Assembly (NCBI GenBank): GCA_041874725.1
Contig: CP097466.1
Location: 930,001 to 994,000, forward strand
DNA: 64,000 nt
Direction: 5' to 3'
Origin: Duganella sp. BuS-21
GTDB taxonomy: Bacteria; Pseudomonadota; Gammaproteobacteria; Burkholderiales; Burkholderiaceae_D
A model generated the notes under the pieces. It did no database searches. It had not been told where the DNA came from and was given only the letters and a program-made list of their open reading frames with translations. Made by a program: the position numbers and the translations under genes. Positions 27,745 to 34,932 of the stretch are shown in pieces (position 1 is the stretch's first letter; every line of letters starts with the position of its first letter).

Positions 27745-28218
27745 ATGAGCTTTGTTCAATTCCTCGGATGGCTGCAAGAGAGCTATCCAATCGCGCAACT
27801 GCGCGCCGCCAATCATCTGGTGATCGAAGTGACGGAAGTGCTGCACGTGCTGGGGCTGGTGACTTTCCTGGCTGCGCTGCTGCTGGTTAACCTGCGCTTG
27901 CTGAATATCGGCCTGCGGCGCCAAGCGTCGCCGCTGGTGGCCAGCGCGGTCGCACCGCTGGTGTGGGGCGGACTGACGCTGACCGTATTGACCGGCACCA
28001 TCCTGTTCCTGTCCGGCCCCGTGCGCTATTTCTACAACAGCGCCTTCGTACCCAAGATGATCCTGCTGGCGTTGGCCCTGGTGGTGCAATTCACGCTGTA
28101 CCGCAAGGCTACCACCTCGGCACAGCCCAAGCCGCTGTTTGCCGGCGCCAGCGCGGTGTTGTCGCTGTCGCTGTGGTTCAGCGTCGGCCTGTTCGGCCGC
28201 GCCATCGGGTATGTCTGA
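27745..28218 (+). CDS. Four-helix membrane protein (DUF6644-like), second of a paralogous pair
   Basis: A 157-aa inner-membrane protein, paralogous to the preceding gene: VTEVLHVLGLVTFLAALLL matches the first helix of its neighbour, and the C-terminus LFGRAIGYV matches IFGRSIPYY. About four helices are visible. The gap to the upstream gene is 4 bp and it overlaps the cytochrome gene, so the four genes form one operon. The two proteins may form a heterodimer carrying b-type haem; no direct evidence beyond the conserved His. Confidence 0.7.
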   Translation: MSFVQFLGWLQESYPIAQLRAANHLVIEVTEVLHVLGLVTFLAALLLVNLRLLNIGLRRQASPLVASAVAPLVWGGLTLTVLTGTILFLSGPVRYFYNSAFVPKMILLALALVVQFTLYRKATTSAQPKPLFAGASAVLSLSLWFSVGLFGRAIGYV

Positions 28219-28795
28219 CATGAAGCTGCGCTACCTGCCCTACTACTTGCTCCCATTCCTGCTGGCTGCCTGCAGCTCCGGCGAACCGCCGACGCAATTC
28301 CGTCCCGACGCCTCGATACAGGAGGTGATGGCCTCGGTGGTCGATCCGGCTGCCGACGCCGTCTGGGAAGCGGTCAGCAGCGAGACCACCGCGCAAGGCA
28401 TCGTCGAACACCAGCCGCGCACCGATGCGGAATGGCTGGCGGTACGCCATCACGCGGTCACGCTGGCCGAGGCGGCCAACCTGTTGCTGATCAAGGGACG
28501 CGTGGTCAGCCACACCAACCAGCTGGAGGATGCGCACGTGCCGGGCATCCTGAGCGCGGCGGACGTGCAGAAGAAGATCGATGCAGACCGCAAGCTGTTT
28601 GCCGCGCGTGCGCAGGAGTTGCAGGCGGCGGCGCGCGAAGCGGTTGCCGCGATCGACGCCAAACACCCGCAGCGTTTGCTGGCGGCCGGCGAGAAGATCG
28701 ATGCGGCGTGCGAGCGCTGCCATATCACTTACTGGTATCCGAACGCGGAGCAGCCGAAATGGCCCGCTCCGCTGACCGCCGCCGTTAAACCTTGA
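28211..28795 (+). CDS. Lipoprotein c-type cytochrome
   Basis: A 194-aa exported lipoprotein with one c-type haem site. The start at 28211 (MSDMKLRYLPYYLLPFLL) overlaps the upstream stop by 8 bp; a second ATG at 28220 is equally possible. The lipobox is LLAAC, followed by SSGEPP. The haem-binding motif CERCH is near the C-terminus (C167-H171), followed by TYWYPN. The central region is helical and resembles the four-helix cytochrome c'-like layout, where CxxCH is near the end. It would sit in the periplasm and could take electrons from the two membrane proteins encoded upstream. Its last 11 bp overlap the end of the convergent amidohydrolase gene. Confidence 0.8.
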   Translation: MSDMKLRYLPYYLLPFLLAACSSGEPPTQFRPDASIQEVMASVVDPAADAVWEAVSSETTAQGIVEHQPRTDAEWLAVRHHAVTLAEAANLLLIKGRVVSHTNQLEDAHVPGILSAADVQKKIDADRKLFAARAQELQAAAREAVAAIDAKHPQRLLAAGEKIDAACERCHITYWYPNAEQPKWPAPLTAAVKP

Positions 28796-29936
28796 CGCCC
28801 TTGCGGGCCAGCAGCTGACGGCTGTTGTCGATGTAGATGAGCTGACGCTGTTGCGGCGTCAGCACTTTATCCAGCGTGGCGAGGCCGGGACCGGAGTCGC
28901 CACGGTCGCCGCCGCCGACACCGTAGTCGGTGCCGAACAGGATGCGGTCCGCACCCAGCTTGTCGATCGCCAGCTTGACCCATTCGCCGTTGCGCGAGTA
29001 CGGGCCTGGATCCAGATACAGCCGGCGCAGGCGCGCCAGCGGATCGGCCACGCCGGCCTTGTGCGCGGCCGGCACGATGGTGTCGATCAAGTAGGGCAGG
29101 AATCCACCCAGCATAATCACTTCCACCGATACATCCGGGTACGGATCGAGGAAATCGGTCAGTCCCAGCGTGATGGCGCCGTTGGCCAGGTGGCTGTTGC
29201 TGATGATGCTCCAGCGCGCGTACTCGGTATCGCTCGGCGTCACCAGCGGCGGCTGGCCAGGCACCAGCGCGCTGGCCGGTGCGCGGTGGATGAAGAAGTG
29301 GCTGCCCAGCTTCTGTCCTTGCGCGAACAGCGGCGCCAAGCTGCGCGCGCCTTCCAGCGTGGCGAAAGCGTTCAGCGGCAGCGAGCCGCCGATCAGTCCC
29401 AGTTCCGTGTGCGCGCGGCGCAGCTCTTGCGCCGCCCACTGCGGATCGGCGGCCGGCAGCGCGGCCACGGCCAGGAAGCGGCCGGGATAGCGTTTCACCA
29501 CACTGGCCAGCTCGTCGTTGACGGCGCGGAACAGCGGCCGCAGCTCCTCCAGCGGCAGCGTGGCGTCGAAGCCGAGCGCCACCGTGTGGGTGAGCAACTG
29601 GCGGCCTATGCCTAGTTGGTCCATGTGACGAATGCGCGCTTCGATATCGGAGGCGCTGAACGGCGACGGCTTGCCTGCGGCGAAAGACGCGGTGGCGAGA
29701 TTTTCCATCACACTCACGCCGTCCACACCATCGAACACGCGCGGTGCGGCGCTGCGCTGGCGCAGGAAGTCGATTTCAGCCTTGGTGACGAAGTGCGCGT
29801 GCCAGTCGACCAGCACGCGCGATGACGTTCCCTTACCCTTGCCGGTGGCAGCGGCGGCCAGCGCCGGCAGGCCGGCGCCCAGGCCCAGCGCGCCGAGGCC
29901 GGCCGCGCTGCGGAGGAATTGACGACGATCTTGCAT
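28785..29936 (-). CDS. Tat-exported amidohydrolase (Amidohydro_2/ACMSD-like)
   Basis: A 383-aa metal-dependent hydrolase or decarboxylase of the amidohydrolase_2 superfamily. The start at 29936 (MQDRRQFLRSAAGLGALGLG) has AGGG 8 bp upstream; a GTG at 29951 overlapping the receptor stop is the alternative. DRRQFLR is a twin-arginine signal, so the enzyme is exported folded with its metal. The barrel begins LVDWHAHFVT (metal-binding HxH), and the C-terminal RILFGTDYGVGG supplies the conserved Asp. The family includes aminocarboxymuconate-semialdehyde and hydroxybenzoate decarboxylases. It is the last gene of the TonB receptor operon, suggesting that it acts on the imported ligand. Confidence 0.87.
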   Translation of the reverse strand: MQDRRQFLRSAAGLGALGLGAGLPALAAAATGKGKGTSSRVLVDWHAHFVTKAEIDFLRQRSAAPRVFDGVDGVSVMENLATASFAAGKPSPFSASDIEARIRHMDQLGIGRQLLTHTVALGFDATLPLEELRPLFRAVNDELASVVKRYPGRFLAVAALPAADPQWAAQELRRAHTELGLIGGSLPLNAFATLEGARSLAPLFAQGQKLGSHFFIHRAPASALVPGQPPLVTPSDTEYARWSIISNSHLANGAITLGLTDFLDPYPDVSVEVIMLGGFLPYLIDTIVPAAHKAGVADPLARLRRLYLDPGPYSRNGEWVKLAIDKLGADRILFGTDYGVGGGDRGDSGPGLATLDKVLTPQQRQLIYIDNSRQLLARKGVKV

Positions 29937-29947
29937 CTGCATGGCCC

Positions 29948-32506
29948 TCACAGTTTGTAGCTCAAGCCGGCGTACACAAAGCGGCCGGCCGCACCGTTCG
30001 GTGCAATGAACGAGTACGGGTTGATGCCGCTGGCGCGGTTGGCGGTCAGGTATTTGTCCGGGTAGCGGTTGAAGGCGTTCTGCACATTCAAGTCCACTTT
30101 CCAGCGCTTGCTGATGGCGTACACCACGCCGAAGTCGACATAGGTTTCGGGCGAGAACACCTGATCGATATTGCCGTTGGCCGCCGCCACGCCGGCCACA
30201 TCGCCGACGTTGTAGCGGTAGCGGCCGTAGCGCGTGGCGCTGCCGTCCAGCACCCAGTCGCCGAGGTTGTAACGCGCGCCCAGCACTACCTTGTTCTTCG
30301 GCGTGCCGCTTTCGGCGTCGCGCACCTTGGCGTTGCCGACCGCCAGGATGGAGGCGCCGCCGATGCCCACGTAGCGCTGCACATTGGAGACGCTGGTGTT
30401 GATCAGGCTGGCGGCCGCGCTGACTTCCAGCTGGCCCGCGCCGGCGCTGAAATGGCGCTTGCCGATGATGTCGATGCCGTCGGTGCGGCTATCCCAGCCG
30501 TTGGTGTAGTAGGACGCCTGCGTGAAGCCGGGCAGGCCGGCCGCATTGAAGGCGGCGGTGACGGTGGCGCCCTGCAGCGTTTCGGTGGCGATGATCACGT
30601 CCTTGACCTTGAGCCGGTAGGCGTCCACCGTCAGCGAGCTGACCGCATCCGGGCGCCACACCGCGCCCAGCGAATAGGTGCGCGATTTTTCCGGCGCCAG
30701 CGCACGCGCGCCGAAGGCGGCGCCGGCCGGATCGTCCGGTCGGAACTGGCGCGTCTGGCCCGGCGTCAGCGCGCCGGTGCCGGAATTGGACCAGTTGCTG
30801 GTGGTGCCGGTGCTCTGGAAGCCCAGCGCGGCCAGGCTCGGTGCGTGGAAGCCGGAGCTGACGGTGCCGCGCAGCGCAATCGCCGGCGTGAAGTCGTAGC
30901 GGCTGGTCAGCTTGAAGTTGCTGGTGCCGCCGAAGTCGGAATAGTGCTCGTAACGGCCGGTGGCGCCCACCAGCCATTGCGGGTTGAGGCGGGCGTCAAA
31001 GCCGGCATAGCCGCCCACCACGTTGCGCGTGATTTCGCTGGCGTCCTGCGGCTTGATGCCGGAGGTGGACGAGCCGCTGACGGGAATGCGGGTGGTGTCG
31101 GTGGCATACGGCGTGCCCGGATACAGCGAGCCGACGGTCTGGCCGGCCAGCGGGCCGCCGGTGTAGCCGGCGGCATCGCCCAGGTCGCCGGTGCGCCAGC
31201 GCTCGTGGCGACCCAGCACGCCGGCCGAGACGCTCAGGCCGTCCTGCAGGCCGTCGATGGCGATGGTGTTGAGATAGTCGGCTGTCAGGCTGGTGGCGTC
31301 GCTTTTCCAGGAACCGAGATAAAAGTGCGTCCGGCTGGCCGCGCCGTAGGATGGATTGGCGGTGTTATAGGTGTCGCGCGCGGTTTCGTTGGCGCCGTAG
31401 CTGAAGGCCACGTCGAGCTTGCCGGCGCTGTCGCCGTCGAAGCGCACGCCGCCGGCCGCTGCCGCGTCCTTGGCGTGGTACTGCATCCACGGCTGGTAGC
31501 CGTTGGGGTAGAGGCCCAGCACATCGTTCTCGCCCAGTTTGGTGCCGTCGGTCACCGTGGTGTTGCTGGTGATGGCTTTCACCACGCGCTCGGGATTGAC
31601 CCAGTTGTTGGCCGACTTGTCCGAGTAGTTGACCCAGCCGTAAGCGACGACCTTGGCGCTCAGCGCCAGCTCGGCGTTGATCAAGCCGCTCCAGTTGTCG
31701 CGCGAGGACTGGCCCCACTGGCCGTACTTCTTGTCGAAGCTGCTGTTGCGGGCATCGCCGTTGGGGAACAGCTGGCGCCAGTCCGCTTCGCTGCGGTCGA
31801 CGTTGGTGTTTTTCAGGCGGTCGATGCTGAAGTTGGCGTAGCCATCCTGTCCCAGCTTGACGCCGGTCCAGCCGTTGATGGCGGTGGTGTGGCCGCCGCC
31901 GTCGCTGTAGCCGCCGCCGTGCAGGTTCACTTCGCCGCCGCTGCCGTTCTCGCGCAGCACGATGTTGATCACGCCGGCAATCGCGTCCGAGCCGTACTGG
32001 GCGGCGGCGCCGTCGCGCAGCACTTCGATGCGCTGCACGGCGCTGAGTGGAATCGTGTTCAGGTCGACCACGGTGGAGGCCGGCCACGGATCGGTGCCGG
32101 ACAACTGCGCCGAGGTGTTGCGGCGCTTGCCGTTGACCAGCACCAGCGTGTACGCCGGACTGACGCCGCGCAGCGACGCCGAGCGCACACCCTGGCCCTT
32201 GACCGCATTCTGGCCCTGCGGGAAGTTGAACGACGGATGCAGCCGCGACAGCGCCTGGTTCAGGCTGACCGCGCCGCTCTCCTTGAGCTGCTGTGGTGTG
32301 ATGACGTCGATCGGCGAAGAGCTGGTGAGCACGGTGGCGTCGTGGCGGGTGGAGCCGAGCACCACGATGCTGTCGACGATGCCGGTGGTGGCCGCGTCGG
32401 CGGCAAGGGTGGCGGCGGCGCTGGCGCCTTCCTGGGCGTGGACGCTGCCGAAGGCGATGGTCAGCAGCGTGGCGATGATGGTGCGGCGGTGAGCTGGGCG
32501 ATTCAT
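29948..32506 (-). CDS. TonB-dependent outer-membrane receptor
   Basis: An 852-aa ligand-gated outer-membrane transporter. I use the ATG at 32506 (MNRPAHRRTIIATLLTIAFG), which gives a clean signal peptide to VHAQ; a TTG four codons earlier is possible. A TonB-box-like strand (DSIVVLGSTR) precedes the plug domain: SPIDVITPQQLKESGAVSLN, LRGVSPAYTLVLVNGKRR and IEVLRDGAAAQYGSDAIAGV. The 22-strand barrel ends in FVYAGLSYKL with a membrane-insertion terminus. The substrate is unknown; no siderophore genes are near. It is the fourth gene of a five-gene operon (34674 to 28785). Confidence 0.92.
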   Translation of the reverse strand: MNRPAHRRTIIATLLTIAFGSVHAQEGASAAATLAADAATTGIVDSIVVLGSTRHDATVLTSSSPIDVITPQQLKESGAVSLNQALSRLHPSFNFPQGQNAVKGQGVRSASLRGVSPAYTLVLVNGKRRNTSAQLSGTDPWPASTVVDLNTIPLSAVQRIEVLRDGAAAQYGSDAIAGVINIVLRENGSGGEVNLHGGGYSDGGGHTTAINGWTGVKLGQDGYANFSIDRLKNTNVDRSEADWRQLFPNGDARNSSFDKKYGQWGQSSRDNWSGLINAELALSAKVVAYGWVNYSDKSANNWVNPERVVKAITSNTTVTDGTKLGENDVLGLYPNGYQPWMQYHAKDAAAAGGVRFDGDSAGKLDVAFSYGANETARDTYNTANPSYGAASRTHFYLGSWKSDATSLTADYLNTIAIDGLQDGLSVSAGVLGRHERWRTGDLGDAAGYTGGPLAGQTVGSLYPGTPYATDTTRIPVSGSSTSGIKPQDASEITRNVVGGYAGFDARLNPQWLVGATGRYEHYSDFGGTSNFKLTSRYDFTPAIALRGTVSSGFHAPSLAALGFQSTGTTSNWSNSGTGALTPGQTRQFRPDDPAGAAFGARALAPEKSRTYSLGAVWRPDAVSSLTVDAYRLKVKDVIIATETLQGATVTAAFNAAGLPGFTQASYYTNGWDSRTDGIDIIGKRHFSAGAGQLEVSAAASLINTSVSNVQRYVGIGGASILAVGNAKVRDAESGTPKNKVVLGARYNLGDWVLDGSATRYGRYRYNVGDVAGVAAANGNIDQVFSPETYVDFGVVYAISKRWKVDLNVQNAFNRYPDKYLTANRASGINPYSFIAPNGAAGRFVYAGLSYKL

Positions 32507-32537
32507 GATGGCTTTCAAAGTGGAATACTTGACTTAA

Positions 32538-33491
32538 TCAACGCGCGGGCGGGGTGACCGCGACATGGCCAAAGCCGATATTGTTTTCAGTGCAGATGCG
32601 TTCATCGCGCTCGATCACGGTCTGCTTGCCGGACTTGTTTTCCGCCACTTCGTAGTGCCAGCCGTCGACCGCGTCCTGCTCGGTGCGGCGCTTGGCCGGA
32701 ATGGTGGCGGTCCATGGCCGGGTGTAGACGCTCGGGTCGGTGAAGGTGGCGACGTAGTTGTAGCGCTTGCCGTCCGCCGAGAAGATGTAACGCTCGGTGA
32801 TGTGGACGTTTTCGCTGGCAAACTCGCCGGTGCGGCCGAACAGGGCTTTGCTGTTGTTGTTGGTCACGTCCACCACCAGCGTGTTGCCTTCCCAGTGGCC
32901 GCGCGAGTCGGCGTTCCAGAGCTTGATGTTGGCCGGCAGGTGCGGCTTGCCGTCCAGGTGGATGATGCGGGTGCCGGAGTTGAACAGGAACACCAGGTAG
33001 CCCGGATACTGGCGGATCTCGTAGCCGTGCCAGATGAAGGACTTGGGCACGCCGGCCGGCGCGCAGCGCGCCAGCGGTTCGATGTAGTGCGGCGCGGTGG
33101 GGTTGTGGAAGTTCTTCAGGAAGTCTTGCTGCGCGGCTTTGGCCCAGGGCTGGAACGGCACCTGGCCGTCGGCCGGATCGGTCACCCGGCTCGGTGCGCG
33201 TTCTGCGCGCGGACCGAGCGGCTTGCGCGGCGGCGCCGGGTCGCCGGGAATGCCGCCTTGCGGATCGGTCCAGTTGTTGTGATTGGCGACGGTGTTGGAC
33301 CAGTGGCCTTCGACGTCGGGCTGGCCGTCGGGCAGACGCTTGCCCGGCCATTTGCCGGAGGCGATCTGGTTGTAGGTGGGTTCGAAGCCGATGCGGTCGG
33401 TGCTCTTCAATGGCTTGGCAGGGGAGCGCTGCGCATGGGCCGGCAGCGTCAGCGCCAGCAATGCGGTCAGGATGCTTGCGGTAGTTTTCAT
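32538..33491 (-). CDS. Exported conserved protein, paralogue of its upstream neighbour
   Basis: A 317-aa protein of unknown function with a signal peptide (MKTTASILTALLALTLPAHA). It shares with the next upstream protein the pattern DGQPDVEGHW (NGKPDFSGIW in the neighbour), a Pro-rich early region, RIIHLDGKPHLP, and W-x-GNTLVVDVTNNN followed by a FASENVHITERY strand. The paired proteins and a DUF6152 gene next to a TonB receptor recur in bacteria rich in such receptors, as I recall, but no function is known to me. The start overlaps the upstream stop by 4 bp. It ends 31 bp before the receptor. Confidence 0.72.
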   Translation of the reverse strand: MKTTASILTALLALTLPAHAQRSPAKPLKSTDRIGFEPTYNQIASGKWPGKRLPDGQPDVEGHWSNTVANHNNWTDPQGGIPGDPAPPRKPLGPRAERAPSRVTDPADGQVPFQPWAKAAQQDFLKNFHNPTAPHYIEPLARCAPAGVPKSFIWHGYEIRQYPGYLVFLFNSGTRIIHLDGKPHLPANIKLWNADSRGHWEGNTLVVDVTNNNSKALFGRTGEFASENVHITERYIFSADGKRYNYVATFTDPSVYTRPWTATIPAKRRTEQDAVDGWHYEVAENKSGKQTVIERDERICTENNIGFGHVAVTPPAR

Positions 33492-34249
33492 TTGGCGGCC
33501 GGCGGTTTAGGCGGGTAGTGTTGTTCGTAGTCCAGCGTGTAGCGGTAGTCCTCGATCAGCTGGAAATTCTTTTCGCGGTGGCGGTGCAGGATCACGCTGA
33601 TGTCCCACGGCTTGCTGTACACCTGCGGGTCTTCCAGGCGCGCGCTGTATTCGATGGTGTTGGCGTCGAGGTATTTCCAGCGCTCCACCACGTGGAAGGA
33701 TTCGCTGTGGAAGTTGCCGGAGCGGTCCAGCCAGGTTTCGTCGTTGAAGTCGGCCACGTCCACCACCAGGGTGTCTCCTTGCCACTTGGCGCGCGAGTCG
33801 CCGAGCCAGAACTGGTTGCGGTCGCCGCCCGGGTGGGTGGTGCCGTTGGTATGGATGGTGCGCACCGAGTGGCCGAACTGATGCACCAGCGTCAGGTCGC
33901 GCTGGCGCTGGAAGATCTGGAACGGTTCCGGGTAATAGACGCCGCGCGGCACGCCGAGGGTCCAGCCTTTCAGGCGCGGATCGTCTTTCTGGCGGTTGGC
34001 GAAGTTCTTTTTCTTTTGCTCCAGCGCTTCGGGCAGGTAGGGGATGACGTCGCCAACGACGATGCCGGCGCCGGGCGGGGCGTCGAAGCGGGCGGCGTGC
34101 GGTTCGAGATCGTAGTCGGCGGCGCTGGTGGTTTGCCAGATGCCGGAGAAGTCCGGCTTGCCGTTGGCCAGGCGCGGGATTTTGTCGGCGGCGAAGGCTT
34201 GGCCGGCCAGCAAGGCCAGTAGTGCGAGTGTGGTCAGCTTGCGGATCAT
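33488..34249 (-). CDS. Exported conserved protein, smaller paralogue
   Basis: A 253-aa periplasmic protein with signal peptide MIRKLTTLALLALLAGQAFA. Distinct conserved blocks are NGKPDFSGIWQT near residue 30, VRTIHTNGTTHPGG, FWLGDSRAKWQGDTLVVDVA and SGNFHSESFHVVERW, mostly beta-strand. It is clearly related to the 317-aa neighbour. Its start overlaps the DUF6152 stop and its stop overlaps the neighbour's start, each by 4 bp, so the three are translationally coupled. The alternation of conserved Trp, His and Asp suggests carbohydrate or small-molecule binding, but that is speculation. Confidence 0.74.
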   Translation of the reverse strand: MIRKLTTLALLALLAGQAFAADKIPRLANGKPDFSGIWQTTSAADYDLEPHAARFDAPPGAGIVVGDVIPYLPEALEQKKKNFANRQKDDPRLKGWTLGVPRGVYYPEPFQIFQRQRDLTLVHQFGHSVRTIHTNGTTHPGGDRNQFWLGDSRAKWQGDTLVVDVADFNDETWLDRSGNFHSESFHVVERWKYLDANTIEYSARLEDPQVYSKPWDISVILHRHREKNFQLIEDYRYTLDYEQHYPPKPPAAK

Positions 34250-34674
34250 GGACGCGGCGCCTCGGTGGTTGGTGCATCCTGTGCACCGCCGGTCTGGATC
34301 ACGCGGCCGTCGGCCAGGGTGACGTAGACGCTGTAGCCGAAGGGCTCGCCGTTTTTCGAGCGGAAGCCGCGAATGCGCACCGGCTGGCCGACTTTCAGGT
34401 CGCTTTTGCTCAGGCCTTTGTTGGACAGCGAATTCGGCGCGCCGAACTCCACGCCCCAGTTGGTGACCTTGCCGTCCGGGCCGGTCACGTCGAAATACAG
34501 CCAGCTATGGGGATTGACCCATTTGGCCTTGGTGATGGTGCCTTGCAGGTCCAGCGGCTGCTTGGCGTCGAATTCGGCGGCAAAGGCGTGATGGGCCTGC
34601 GCGGTGGGGGTTCCCAAAAGAACGGCGCCGACGGTGGCGATGGCTGCCAGGCGGCGCGACAGGGAAGTTTGCAT
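34246..34674 (-). CDS. DUF6152 family exported protein
   Basis: A 142-aa small periplasmic protein. The start at 34674 (MQTSLSRRLAAIATVGAVLL) has GGAG 6 bp upstream. After the signal peptide the mature protein begins HHAFAAEFDAKQPLDLQGTI, then KAKWVNPHSWLYFDV and VKVGQ-type strands, which is the OB-like pattern typical of DUF6152. Function is unknown. It is the first gene of the five-gene TonB receptor operon and probably defines its promoter side; an inverted repeat lies at 34824-34843. Confidence 0.82.
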   Translation of the reverse strand: MQTSLSRRLAAIATVGAVLLGTPTAQAHHAFAAEFDAKQPLDLQGTITKAKWVNPHSWLYFDVTGPDGKVTNWGVEFGAPNSLSNKGLSKSDLKVGQPVRIRGFRSKNGEPFGYSVYVTLADGRVIQTGGAQDAPTTEAPRP

Positions 34675-34823
34675 GATGATCTCCAAAAAGTGGTACTGGC
34701 AAAACCTTACTGTTTGCAAGCGTTGTGCCAGTTTCTGGATCTGATGCAAGTGATTGTTTTATATGGTTTATTAGGAAATTTTGAGATGCCGCTGCTGCTG
34801 GCTGGGCAGCACAGCTGTTGGGA

Positions 34824-34843
34824 AATCAACAGCACTGTTGATT
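34824..34843. promoter_or_regulatory. Inverted repeat, operator candidate between divergent genes
   Basis: AATCAACAG (34824-34832) and CTGTTGATT (34835-34843) are perfect 9-bp arms with a 2-nt spacer. A further CTGTTG half-site is at 34815-34820, so three half-sites alternate. The site lies in the 258-bp gap between the DUF6152/TonB operon and the NYN gene. Which gene it controls cannot be told. Confidence 0.45.
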
Positions 34844-34884
34844 GCAGGATGTCCAGCGGTAGCGGTCGGGCTGCGCCAGTTGGG

Positions 34885-34890
34885 TATAAT
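34885..34890 (+). promoter_or_regulatory. Perfect -10 box upstream of the NYN gene
   Basis: TATAAT at 34885-34890, 42 bp before the NYN start. No good -35 box is at 16-18 bp, so the promoter may need an activator or rely on the -10 region. Confidence 0.4.
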
Positions 34891-34932
34891 CGTCGGATTG
34901 CCCGCCTTACCCTACTCTAGAAAATAATCTTC

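Noticed and set aside
29822..32557. 911-codon open frame opposite the TonB receptor
   Set aside because: Antisense shadow with no recognisable domains; the receptor frame on the other strand is clearly real.
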